Of a stretch of DNA of 5,835 nt, positions 1-5,835 are shown in pieces. The stretch lies in NCBI GenBank assembly GCA_964456255.1, contig CAYWDZ010000194.1:1-5835 (forward strand). Direction: 5' to 3'. The notes below the pieces were generated by a model that made no database searches, had not been told where the DNA came from, and saw nothing but the letters and a program-made list of their open reading frames with translations. Every line of letters begins with the position of its first letter. Within the stretch, counting starts at the first letter, position 1. Source of the DNA: ZC4RG30 sp964456255 (GTDB lineage Bacteria > Pseudomonadota > Gammaproteobacteria > Steroidobacterales > Steroidobacteraceae). The translations under genes and the position numbers were made by a program.

Positions 1-1349
1 CGCAGCACTTCGCGATCGGAGGTCGAGACGGTCTTGGCCGGAATGCGCGCCCTGCGCGCCACCACGTCCTCGATCTGCGGCACGTCCACCACGTTGTTGC
101 GCTCCCCGGCAGGCTTCAGGCGCTGGCGGGCACCCGCCTCGTCCACCACGTCGATGGCCTTGTCGGGCAGATGCCGGTCATTGATATGACGCGCGGCCAG
201 CTCGGCTGCTGCCTTGATGGCCGCATCCGTGTAGTGCACCCCGTGGTGTTCTTCATAGCGCGGCCGAAGGCCCTGCAGGATCTCAATGGTTTCCTGCACG
301 CTGGGCTCCACCACATCGATCTTCTGGAAACGACGCGACAGCGCATGATCCTTCTCGAAGATGCCGCGGTATTCCTGGTAGGTGGTCGACCCGATGCAGC
401 GCAGTTCGCCGCTGGTGAGCGCCGGCTTGATCAGGTTCGACGCATCCATCACGCCGCCCGATGTCGCCCCGGCGCCAATGAGCGTATGGATCTCGTCAAT
501 GAACAGGATGGCCCCGGGCTGCTTCTTGATCTCGCTGACCACGGCCTTGAGGCGCTTTTCGAAATCGCCGCGATACTTGGTGCCCGCCAGCAGGCTGCCC
601 AGATCAAGCGAGTAGATGACGCTGTCTTCCAGCACCTCCGGAACCTGCCCTTCGATGATCAGGCGCGCGAGACCTTCGACGATTGCGGTCTTGCCCACAC
701 CCGCCTCGCCCACGTAGAGCGGATTGTTCTTGCGGCGCCGGCACAGGATCTCGATGGTTCGCTCCACCTCGAGCTTGCGTCCCACCAGCGGGTCGATGCG
801 CCCTTCCTGCGCGGCACGGTTCAGGTTGACCGCATACTTGTCGAGCGCACTGCCACCCTCGGGTTCACGCTCGCCATCCGCCGCGCCCTCCTCGCGCGTG
901 ACTTTTTCCTCGCGATCCTTGGCGAGCCCGTGCGAAATGTACTGCGTCACATCCAGACGCGAGATCTCGTGGCGCGCCAGCAGAAACACCGAGTGGCTCT
1001 GCTTCTCGCTGAAGATGGCCACCAGCACATCCGCCACGCCCACTTCGCGCCGGCCGCCGGATTGCACCTGGAAAACGGCGCGCTGCAGGACCCGCTGGAA
1101 ACCCAGCGTGGGCTGTACCTCGCGATCCTCATCGCCAACCTTCATGCGCGGCGTCGTGTTGTCGATGTGGGAGCGCAGCTCTTCGGCGAGGCGCCGCAGA
1201 TCGGCGCCGCCAGCCTTGAGGATCTCCCGGACCCGGGGCGTATCCAGGATGGCCAGCAGCAGGTGATCCACCGTGAGCACTTCATGCCGCGCTTCGCGCG
1301 CCTGCGAGAAGGCCACGTTCAGACAGTTTTCAAGCTCGGTCGAGAGCAT
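1..1349 (-). CDS. clpA: ATP-dependent Clp protease ATP-binding subunit ClpA (partial, N-terminal 449 residues)
   Basis: AAA+ unfoldase of the cytoplasmic ClpAP protease. It unfolds substrates and threads them into the ClpP chamber. The frame is open from the ATG at 1349 to the window edge, so the C-terminal part, including the D2 ATPase and the ClpP-binding loop, is missing. The protein begins MLSTELENCLNVAFSQAR, a typical ClpA start. Residues 1-140 form the Clp N-domain that docks ClpS. An acidic linker (about 145-167) precedes D1. D1 shows Walker A GEAGVGKT (214-221, Lys220), a KYRG pore-loop-like segment (258-261), Walker B ILFIDE (281-286, Glu286), the sensor-1 region GSTT (320-323) and the Arg-finger pair R339/R340. 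Numbering of Lys220 and Glu286 coincides with E. coli ClpA as I recall it, which supports the start. An AAGGAG Shine-Dalgarno lies 8 nt upstream and overlaps the clpS stop. Family assignment is very secure; ClpB and ClpC are less likely given the linked clpS and the N-terminal sequence. Confidence 0.97.
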   Translation of the reverse strand, partial: MLSTELENCLNVAFSQAREARHEVLTVDHLLLAILDTPRVREILKAGGADLRRLAEELRSHIDNTTPRMKVGDEDREVQPTLGFQRVLQRAVFQVQSGGRREVGVADVLVAIFSEKQSHSVFLLARHEISRLDVTQYISHGLAKDREEKVTREEGAADGEREPEGGSALDKYAVNLNRAAQEGRIDPLVGRKLEVERTIEILCRRRKNNPLYVGEAGVGKTAIVEGLARLIIEGQVPEVLEDSVIYSLDLGSLLAGTKYRGDFEKRLKAVVSEIKKQPGAILFIDEIHTLIGAGATSGGVMDASNLIKPALTSGELRCIGSTTYQEYRGIFEKDHALSRRFQKIDVVEPSVQETIEILQGLRPRYEEHHGVHYTDAAIKAAAELAARHINDRHLPDKAIDVVDEAGARQRLKPAGERNNVVDVPQIEDVVARRARIPAKTVSTSDREVL

Positions 1350-1357
1350 GCCGATCG

Positions 1358-1363
1358 CTCCTT
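1358..1363 (-). promoter_or_regulatory. Shine-Dalgarno of clpA
   Basis: AAGGAG on the minus strand, 8 nt before the clpA ATG. Its first A is the last base of the clpS TGA stop, so ribosomes ending on clpS finish at the clpA initiation site. This suggests translational coupling of adaptor and unfoldase. It also fixes the clpA start. Confidence 0.8.
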
Positions 1364-1701
1364 CAGGCCTGTTCCAGCGTGCACATCAGCGGATGCTGGT
1401 TGTCCCGCGAATACCCTACCACTTGCGCCACCTTGGTCTCGGCAATTTCATAGGTGAATACGCCGCACACGCCCTTGCCCTTCATGTGCACCTCGAGCAT
1501 CACCCGTGTCGCCGACTCGCGGTCCATCTGGAAGAAACGCTCCAGCACCTCGACCACGAATTCCATTGGTGTGTAGTCATCGTTGAGGAGCACCACGCGG
1601 TACAGCGGCGGCTGCTTGACCTCGGGTGCCGCCTCCTCGACCACGACGCCTGTATGGCTTTCGCGCTCCTGGTGTGGATCCTTTCCGCTCATGTTCCGCA
1701 T
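1363..1701 (-). CDS. clpS: ATP-dependent Clp protease adaptor protein ClpS
   Basis: Small cytoplasmic adaptor that binds N-terminal destabilising residues of substrates and hands them to ClpA (bacterial N-degron pathway). With the ATG at 1701 the protein has 112 residues; E. coli ClpS has 106. A poorly conserved N-terminal extension (1-30), expected to be flexible, precedes the folded core. The core contains VVLLNDDYTPMEFVVEVL (36-53) with the N-degron-pocket residues Asn40 and Asp41, then EVHMKGKGVCGVFT (70-83) with pocket His72. These correspond to Asn34, Asp35 and His66 of E. coli. It ends HPLMCTLEQA, as is usual for proteobacterial ClpS. Start choice: GGGGTGAT sits 1 nt before the ATG at 1701; the in-frame ATG at 1692 (MSGKDP) is the alternative. 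The same frame can be extended back to 1821, but that extension has no ClpS similarity and crosses the putative promoter. clpA follows after 13 nt. Confidence 0.96.
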   Translation of the reverse strand: MRNMSGKDPHQERESHTGVVVEEAAPEVKQPPLYRVVLLNDDYTPMEFVVEVLERFFQMDRESATRVMLEVHMKGKGVCGVFTYEIAETKVAQVVGYSRDNQHPLMCTLEQA

Positions 1702-1702
1702 T

Positions 1703-1710
1703 ATCACCCC
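1703..1710 (-). promoter_or_regulatory. Shine-Dalgarno of clpS
   Basis: GGGGTGAT on the minus strand matches the extended anti-SD complement GAGGTGAT at 7 of 8 positions. The four G residues lie 5 nt from the ATG at 1701 but 14 nt from the ATG at 1692. This favours the 1701 start (MRNMSGKDP). Confidence 0.6.
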
Positions 1711-1759
1711 GTTCCAGCCGTGCATGGGATCACAGGGCCGCAACTCCAATCCCAGGGGG

Positions 1760-1778
1760 TTCGTGACGCCTTCGTAAC
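1760..1778. repeat. Direct repeat pair TTCGTrAC with 11-bp period
   Basis: TTCGTGAC (1760-1767) and TTCGTAAC (1771-1778) match at 7 of 8 positions and start 11 bp apart, so both would face the same side of the helix. The pair ends 21 bp before the proposed gspC -35. The spacing resembles tandem half-sites bound by OmpR/PhoB-type regulators. The sequence does not match a Pho box well, so operator function is only a suggestion. Confidence 0.3.
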
Positions 1779-1799
1779 AAGTGTGCACAGAACATCTGC

Positions 1800-1828
1800 T
1801 TGTGGGGGGCTCCAGCCGCAAAGATAAT
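1800..1828 (+). promoter_or_regulatory. Putative sigma-70 promoter of the gsp operon
   Basis: A -10 hexamer GATAAT (1823-1828, 5 of 6 consensus bases) lies 17 bp downstream of a weak -35 TTGTGG (1800-1805, 3 of 6). Transcription would begin near 1834-1836, only a few bases before the GTG at 1838. The -10 is good and the spacing ideal, but the -35 is poor, so an activator may be needed. No other convincing plus-strand promoter is visible in the intergenic region. Confidence 0.4.
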
Positions 1829-1837
1829 ACGTCGATT

Positions 1838-2758
1838 GTGACTACCGTGGCTCAAGCCTCAGGTTCTTCGAGCGAGCTGGTGAACCGGCTGGTCGCGCAG
1901 GCGCCTGCGTTGATCTTCTACCTTCTCATCGTGCTGGTCGCTTTCCGTGGCGCATGGCTGGTCGCAGATCTGTTTGGATCCTCCACACCCGTCACGCTGG
2001 TTGGCAGGTCAGCGCCGCCGGCAGCGGCGCGCAAGGTCGTCGACATTCCGTCCATCCTGCGGGCAAACCTGTTTGGCCAGAGCGCCGCCGCAACCGGTAC
2101 CGATGCGCCTGTCACAAACATGAACCTGAAACTCGTGCTGGTGTTTGCAGCAAACGATGAGAAGCTCGGCTGGGCTGGCCTCGGCCCCAACACGAATGAC
2201 GTGAAGGTGTACAAGGTTGGCGATGACGTGCCAGGTGGCGCGCGCCTGCATGCGGTGTACGTGGACCGCGTGCTGCTCGATCGTGGCGGCAGCATCGAAG
2301 CGCTGCTCGTGCCGCCCCGCGAAGGAGCTGCGCAGGGGCCGGCCGGTTCGCCACCGCTGGCCAGCGCAGGGGTGTCCCTGGATCGCGTGCAGCAGATCTG
2401 GCGCGAGAACCCCGGCCTCATCAATGAGGTCATGCAGCGCCAGGCCGTGTTCCAGGACGGCAAGCTGACGGGTGTGCGGATCAACCCCGGCCCAAATGTC
2501 CAGGCTTTCAATCGCCTGGGCCTCAGGCCCAACGACCTGGTGACCGCCATCAATGGCATGGCACTGGATGACCAGGCCCGCAGCAACGAGATCTTCAACT
2601 CGCTGAACGGGGCAGCCCAGGCGCGCGTCACGGTGAACCGCAATGGCCGTGAGACGGAACTCAATCTGAACATGGCAGAGATTGCCAGCGAAGCGGAGCG
2701 CCTGGCCGAATCTCCGCCGCCCGAGCAACCGGACCCAGGCCCCGACAGCGCGAGGTAG
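1838..2758 (+). CDS. gspC: Type II secretion system protein GspC (HR and PDZ domains)
   Basis: Inner-membrane T2SS component that links the inner-membrane platform to the secretin and contributes to substrate selection. The 306-residue protein has a short cytoplasmic N-terminus (1-22) and one membrane segment (about 24-45). A Pro/Ala-rich periplasmic linker leads to the homology region, which begins around DIPSILRANLFG (69-80) and runs to about 160; this is the part that contacts the GspD N0 domain in known systems. A second linker (about 160-178) precedes a PDZ-like domain (about 180-280) with GVRINPGPNVQAFNRLGLRP (212-231), LVTAINGMALDD and a final strand near RVTVNRNGRE. The last 15 or so residues are Pro/Glu-rich. 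Length is near the family norm. Start: GTG at 1838 gives a typical GspC N-terminus. In-frame GTGs at 1781, 1802 and 1847 also exist, there is no early ATG, and no candidate has a clear SD. The gene is the first of the gsp operon, as in many gammaproteobacteria. Confidence 0.9.
   Translation: MTTVAQASGSSSELVNRLVAQAPALIFYLLIVLVAFRGAWLVADLFGSSTPVTLVGRSAPPAAARKVVDIPSILRANLFGQSAAATGTDAPVTNMNLKLVLVFAANDEKLGWAGLGPNTNDVKVYKVGDDVPGGARLHAVYVDRVLLDRGGSIEALLVPPREGAAQGPAGSPPLASAGVSLDRVQQIWRENPGLINEVMQRQAVFQDGKLTGVRINPGPNVQAFNRLGLRPNDLVTAINGMALDDQARSNEIFNSLNGAAQARVTVNRNGRETELNLNMAEIASEAERLAESPPPEQPDPGPDSAR
2752..2755 (+). promoter_or_regulatory. Shine-Dalgarno of gspD
   Basis: GAGG lies 9 nt before the gspD ATG, inside the last codons of gspC. 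A second purine run, AAGGA (2760-2764), abuts the ATG and is too close to be ideal. The site ties gspD initiation to translation through the end of gspC. Confidence 0.5.
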
Positions 2759-2764
2759 CAAGGA

Positions 2765-4801
2765 ATGAAGAGTTACAAGACGGGGCTGGCCGCCGGCCTG
2801 CTGATGTGGCTGGCTCTGGCTGCGGCCCAGACACCTTCCCCGACGCAGCGCATTACGCCGAACTTCCAGAACGTGGACATCGTGGTCCTGGCCGACGCCG
2901 TGGGCCGCGCAACCGGGCTCACGTTCCTGCCCGATCCACGGGTGCGCGGCCCGGTGAACCTGGTCAATCCACGGCCCATGACGCCGCAGGAGCTGTACCA
3001 GACCTTCCTGTCGATCCTGCAGGTCAACGGCTTCACGACTTCACGCACCAGCAATGTGGTGAAGATCGTGCCGGAGGCCAACATCACCAGGATGCCCGGC
3101 AATGACATGCCCGACCGGATCAACCCCAATTCCGACGAAATCGTCACCACCACCATCGAACTGAAGAACATCAGTGCGCAGCAGCTCAACCCGGTGCTGC
3201 GCCAGCTGATTCCGCAGACCAGCTTCATCCAGTCGGTGACCGGCACCAACTCGCTGATCATCGTCGATCGCGCCAGCAATGTGGTGCGCATACAGAAGCT
3301 CGCTGCCGATCTCGACCAGTCCGGTGGCAGCGGTCTGGACATGATCAAGCTGGAAAACTCCAACGCCAGCGATGTGGCGCGGACACTCAGCACGCTGATG
3401 GCGGGCACGCCGGCTGATGCAGCCGGCGGCGCACCCAAGATCGTCGCCGATGACCGGTCCAACAGCATCCTCGTCAGCGGCGACGCCGCGGCTCGCGAGC
3501 GCATCGCCGGCTACATCGCCAATCTCGACAAGCCGGTTGCCGATGACGACAACATGGAAACGCGCTATCTGAAATACGCGCGCGCGGAGGCGGTCGCCGG
3601 CACGCTGAAGAACATGACCCCAACCGTCCTGGCCGTCACCAGCGGCAATGCCGGCGGGGCGGCGCCGGCCGCAGGCGCCGGCGCCGGCGCCAATGTCAGC
3701 AGCGGGTCCACCGACCGCTCCGTCAACATCCAGTTCGACGCACCGACCAACATGCTGATCGTCACGGCCCCGCCCAAGACGCGGCGCGCCCTGATGCGCA
3801 TCGTCGATGACATGGACATCGCGCGGGCGCAGGTTCTCATCGAGGCCATCATCGCCGACGTGAGCATGGACAAGTCATCGGACCTGGGCGTGAACTGGGC
3901 CGTGTTCTCGCAGGAAGATGGCGTGGTGGTACCCGGTGGCCTGTTCGACTCGCCCATAGGCGGCACCGACATCGCCACGCTGGCCCAGACCGTTGCCGAT
4001 CCGGCCAGTGCCACCAGCGTCCCGCAGGGGGGCACCTTCGCGCTGGGCAAGCTGGTGGACAATGGCATCAGCTGGGCCGCGATGATCCGGGCGCTGGCCT
4101 CCGACTCGAACACCAACGTGATCGCCAACCCCACGCAGGTAACGCTGGACAACCAGGAGGTCAACCTGGAGAGCGGGCAGGATGTGCCGCTGCTGTCGGG
4201 TTCGTACAGCAACACGGGTGGCATCGGTGGTGGCGGGGGCGGCATCGGCGGAGGCTTGGGTGGCGGAATCACCAGTCCGTTTCAGACCTACAACCGCACG
4301 CAGCTTGGCACCAAGCTGAAGATCACCCCGCAGTTGAATGGCGCGGATGCCATGACGCTCACCATCGACCTTGAGAGCTCCGAGCTGGCCGGCGCCACCG
4401 GCGACGGCGGCAGCGCCATCACCAATGTGCGCAAGTTCCACAATGTGCTGCTGGTCAAGGACCAGCAGTGGATCGTGGTCGGCGGACTGATCCGCGACAG
4501 CGAAACCACCGCCGAGAGCCGCGTGCCCTTCCTGAGCAAGATTCCGCTGCTCGGCAATCTGTTCAAGACCAAGAGCAAGGCGCGCTCCAAGAAGAACCTG
4601 ATGGTGTTCATCAGGCCGACCATCCTGACGGACAGCCTCGAGGCCGACGCGGCGACCAACTCGAAGTACCGCGAAACACTCGATGCACAGAAGGCGCAGG
4701 ATTCGGGTACCAGGTTGTCGTCGCCGCAGCTGCCGGAGCTGCTGCCGCCGCCCAATCCCGCCGCCCCGCCCCGCCAGCCCCAGACCACCCCGGTTCCGTG
4801 A
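2765..4801 (+). CDS. gspD: Type II secretion system secretin GspD
   Basis: Outer-membrane secretin that assembles into the large gated T2SS channel. The 678-residue precursor has a Sec signal peptide (MKSYK, then a hydrophobic stretch, probable cleavage after Ala21). Domains follow in the usual order: N0 (about 27-104), N1 (125-186), N2 (190-257, with IVADDRSNSILVSGD at 226-240), N3 (265-355, with FDAPTNMLIVTAPP at 324-337) and the secretin barrel (about 356-625). Secretin landmarks are ANPTQVTLDNQEVNLESGQD (454-473), VPLLSGS (474-480), the LGTKLKITPQLN strand (514-525), VPFLSKIPLLGNLF (587-600) and KKNLMVFIRPTIL (609-621). The Pro-rich tail (651-678) shows no clear pilotin-binding S-domain. 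Two low-complexity insertions stand out: Ala/Gly-rich 294-315 in N3 and Gly-rich 484-501 next to the gate loop. The gene begins 6 nt after gspC, and its TGA overlaps the gspE start. Assignment to GspD rather than PilQ or a type III secretin rests on the N0-N3 layout and the neighbours. Confidence 0.97.
   Translation: MKSYKTGLAAGLLMWLALAAAQTPSPTQRITPNFQNVDIVVLADAVGRATGLTFLPDPRVRGPVNLVNPRPMTPQELYQTFLSILQVNGFTTSRTSNVVKIVPEANITRMPGNDMPDRINPNSDEIVTTTIELKNISAQQLNPVLRQLIPQTSFIQSVTGTNSLIIVDRASNVVRIQKLAADLDQSGGSGLDMIKLENSNASDVARTLSTLMAGTPADAAGGAPKIVADDRSNSILVSGDAAARERIAGYIANLDKPVADDDNMETRYLKYARAEAVAGTLKNMTPTVLAVTSGNAGGAAPAAGAGAGANVSSGSTDRSVNIQFDAPTNMLIVTAPPKTRRALMRIVDDMDIARAQVLIEAIIADVSMDKSSDLGVNWAVFSQEDGVVVPGGLFDSPIGGTDIATLAQTVADPASATSVPQGGTFALGKLVDNGISWAAMIRALASDSNTNVIANPTQVTLDNQEVNLESGQDVPLLSGSYSNTGGIGGGGGGIGGGLGGGITSPFQTYNRTQLGTKLKITPQLNGADAMTLTIDLESSELAGATGDGGSAITNVRKFHNVLLVKDQQWIVVGGLIRDSETTAESRVPFLSKIPLLGNLFKTKSKARSKKNLMVFIRPTILTDSLEADAATNSKYRETLDAQKAQDSGTRLSSPQLPELLPPPNPAAPPRQPQTTPVP
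3661..3691 (+). repeat. GGCGCC hexamer repeats inside gspD
   Basis: Three perfect tandem copies of GGCGCC occupy 3674-3691, and a fourth copy lies at 3661-3666. They encode part of the Ala/Gly-rich loop of the N3 domain. Each unit is six bases, so gain or loss of copies changes the loop by two residues without breaking the frame. Confidence 0.6.
4214..4267 (+). repeat. Glycine-codon-rich tract inside gspD
   Basis: This G-rich coding stretch specifies residues 484-501 (NTGG start is at 483), of which all but four are glycine (two Ile-Gly units, one Leu, one more Ile at the end of the tract region). It is built from imperfect GGN-GGN-ATC/TTG units. It directly follows the VPLLSGS motif of the secretin core. 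Confidence 0.55.
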
Positions 4802-5835
4802 ACGCCAGCGCACAGGATGTGACAGCCCCGGCGAAGACGCTGCCCTTCGCCTTCGCGCGGCGGCACGGCATCGTGCTGCGCGAGGTTCGCGAGGGCACTG
4901 CCCATTGCGCGCTGCGCGCCAATGCGCCCGCGGTCGCCATTGCGGAGACCCGACGGCTGCTGCGCCTGCCGCTGGTGCTTGAGCGCATCAGCGACGAGGA
5001 GTTCGAGCGGGTGTTGCAGGCCGTATATGAGGGCGGCGCCGCCACCCTGGCAGCCGCCGGCGGTGGCCTGGAAGGCAACACCGATCTCACGCATCTGGCC
5101 GAGGAACTGCCGGAGCAGGCCGACCTGCTCGAGAGCGACGACGACGCACCCATCATCCGGCTGATCAATGCCGTGTTCAGCCAGGCCATCCGCGAAAACG
5201 CCTCCGACATCCATGTCGAGCCCTTCGAGAACCGCCTCGTGGTGCGCTTCCGTGTCGATGGCGTGTTGCGTGAAGTACTGCAGACCAAGCGCGCCGTGGC
5301 GCCACTGGTGGTCTCGCGCCTGAAGGTCATGTCGAGGCTCGACATTGCCGAGAAGCGCCTGCCGCAGGATGGACGCATCTCGCTGCGGGTGGCCGGCCGG
5401 GCCGTGGACGTACGCGTCTCGACCATCCCCTCCGGCCATGGCGAACGCGTCGTGCTGCGACTGCTGGACAAGCAGGCCGGGCGCCTGGAACTCACGGGCC
5501 TGGGCATGGACCCACGCACGCTCGCGAAGATCGACGAACTCATCCACAAGCCGCACGGCATCATCCTGGTCACCGGCCCAACGGGCTCAGGCAAGACGAC
5601 CACGCTGTACGCGGCGCTGGAGCGGCTGAATGACAACAGCCGCAACATCATGACGGTGGAGGATCCGATCGAGTACTACATCGACGGCATCGGCCAGACG
5701 CAGGTCAATACCAAGGTGGAGATGACCTTCGCGCGCGGCCTGCGCGCCATCCTGCGCCAGGATCCGGATGTGGTGATGGTCGGCGAAATCCGCGACCTGG
5801 AAACCGCGCAGATCGCGGTGCAGGCCTCGCTCACC
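4798..5835 (+). CDS. gspE: Type II secretion system ATPase GspE (partial, N-terminal 346 residues)
   Basis: Cytoplasmic hexameric ATPase that drives pseudopilus assembly, docked on GspL. The frame is open to the window edge. A T2SS-type N-terminal domain begins with LPFAFARRHGIVLRE (15-29). The second N-terminal subdomain contains APIIRLINAVFSQAI (117-131) and ASDIHVEP (135-142), with FRVDGVLRE (151-159) and RLPQDGRI (187-194) after it. The ATPase core shows Walker A GPTGSGKTT (260-268, Lys266), the Asp box TVEDPIEY (286-293) and the Walker B region DPDVVMVGEIRD (322-333). The sequence stops at QASLT, just before the expected His box. The zinc-binding tetracysteine region also lies beyond the window. 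The GTG start forms a GTGA overlap with the gspD stop and has no SD of its own, so reinitiation after gspD is likely. PilB and other family relatives are disfavoured by the upstream gspC and gspD. Confidence 0.96.
   Translation, partial: MNASAQDVTAPAKTLPFAFARRHGIVLREVREGTAHCALRANAPAVAIAETRRLLRLPLVLERISDEEFERVLQAVYEGGAATLAAAGGGLEGNTDLTHLAEELPEQADLLESDDDAPIIRLINAVFSQAIRENASDIHVEPFENRLVVRFRVDGVLREVLQTKRAVAPLVVSRLKVMSRLDIAEKRLPQDGRISLRVAGRAVDVRVSTIPSGHGERVVLRLLDKQAGRLELTGLGMDPRTLAKIDELIHKPHGIILVTGPTGSGKTTTLYAALERLNDNSRNIMTVEDPIEYYIDGIGQTQVNTKVEMTFARGLRAILRQDPDVVMVGEIRDLETAQIAVQASLT

Larger units (their letters stand above)
1702..1837. promoter_or_regulatory. Divergent clpS / gspC intergenic regulatory region
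   Basis: These 136 nt separate two divergently transcribed operons and must hold both 5' control regions unless promoters lie inside the genes. Visible elements are the clpS Shine-Dalgarno, direct repeats TTCGTGAC (1760-1767) and TTCGTAAC (1771-1778), the 8-bp palindrome TGTGCACA (1782-1789), and an AT-rich island around 1821-1830 that fits a -10 element on either strand. Both flanking genes point away, so no terminator is expected and none is seen. Confidence 0.75.

Noticed and set aside
207..221. Possible ClpA sequence oddity: Walker A reads GEAGVGKT, where E. coli has GESGVGKT
   Set aside because: The numbers given here are protein residues, not window bases. Ala at this non-catalytic position is acceptable in AAA+ P-loops, and the essential Gly, Lys and Thr are present.
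171..1457. Plus-strand open frame of 428 codons
   Set aside because: It is antisense to clpA and the end of clpS, whose conserved motifs are unmistakable. The composition (His-, Arg- and Leu-rich) matches the usual shadow of a GC-rich gene, and I recognise no domain.
1782..1789. Palindrome TGTGCACA as a CRP-like or other regulator site
   Set aside because: A lone 8-bp palindrome is common by chance. CRP sites need TGTGA and TCACA half-sites with a 6-bp spacer, which are absent here.
1777..1803. Inverted repeat ACAAG...CTTGT as an operator or hairpin
   Set aside because: The arms are only 5 bp with a 17-nt spacer and do not extend in either direction, so chance is the simpler explanation.
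1702..1821. N-terminal extension of ClpS to 1821 (152 residues)
   Set aside because: The added residues have no ClpS similarity, lie in the intergenic control region, and a good SD marks the start at 1701.
1918..2761. Two minus-strand open frames opposite gspC
   Set aside because: They mirror gspC in other frames and show no family features, whereas the plus-strand frame has a membrane segment, an HR region and a PDZ domain.
3875..4813. Minus-strand open frame of 312 codons
   Set aside because: Antisense to the gspD secretin core, with a low-complexity Gly/Arg/Gln-rich product and no recognisable domain.
4288..5651. Long minus-strand open frames (4288-5556 and 4611-5651)
   Set aside because: Both lie opposite gspD and gspE, which carry intact secretin and ATPase motifs. 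They are shadows created by GC-rich codon bias.

Overview
The window is a GC-rich proteobacterial chromosome segment, most likely gammaproteobacterial. I base this on the resemblance of ClpS, ClpA and GspD to their gammaproteobacterial homologues and on the gspC-gspD-gspE gene order; the genus cannot be fixed from the sequence. Coding is dense and no RNA gene, insertion sequence, CRISPR array or phage gene is visible. Base composition and codon use look uniform, so nothing suggests recent acquisition.

Left part, minus strand (about 1-1701): clpS followed by clpA, a compact two-gene unit with a 13-nt gap. ClpA is an AAA+ unfoldase that feeds the ClpP protease, and ClpS is the adaptor that delivers N-degron substrates to it. 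The window cuts clpA after 449 codons, at the end of the D1 ATPase domain. clpS is complete.

Middle (1702-1837): a 136-nt divergent intergenic region between clpS and gspC. It contains a plausible gspC promoter, a minus-strand -10-like hexamer that overlaps the gspC -10, a pair of direct repeats TTCGTrAC spaced 11 bp apart, and the clpS Shine-Dalgarno sequence.

Right part, plus strand (1838-5835): the start of a type II secretion system (T2SS) operon, gspC-gspD-gspE. GspC is the inner-membrane protein with HR and PDZ domains that contacts the secretin. GspD is the outer-membrane secretin. GspE is the cytoplasmic assembly ATPase, cut by the window just after Walker B. The genes are packed tightly (6-nt gap, then a GTGA overlap), consistent with one transcript that probably continues into gspF and the pseudopilin genes. 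Together they form the outer-membrane channel, the periplasmic bridge and the motor for exporting folded periplasmic proteins.

I do not see a previously undescribed system. The points most worth checking are the SD-less, possibly near-leaderless GTG start of gspC, the organisation of the divergent promoter region, and two low-complexity insertions in GspD, one of them glycine-rich and placed where the secretin gate loop lies.
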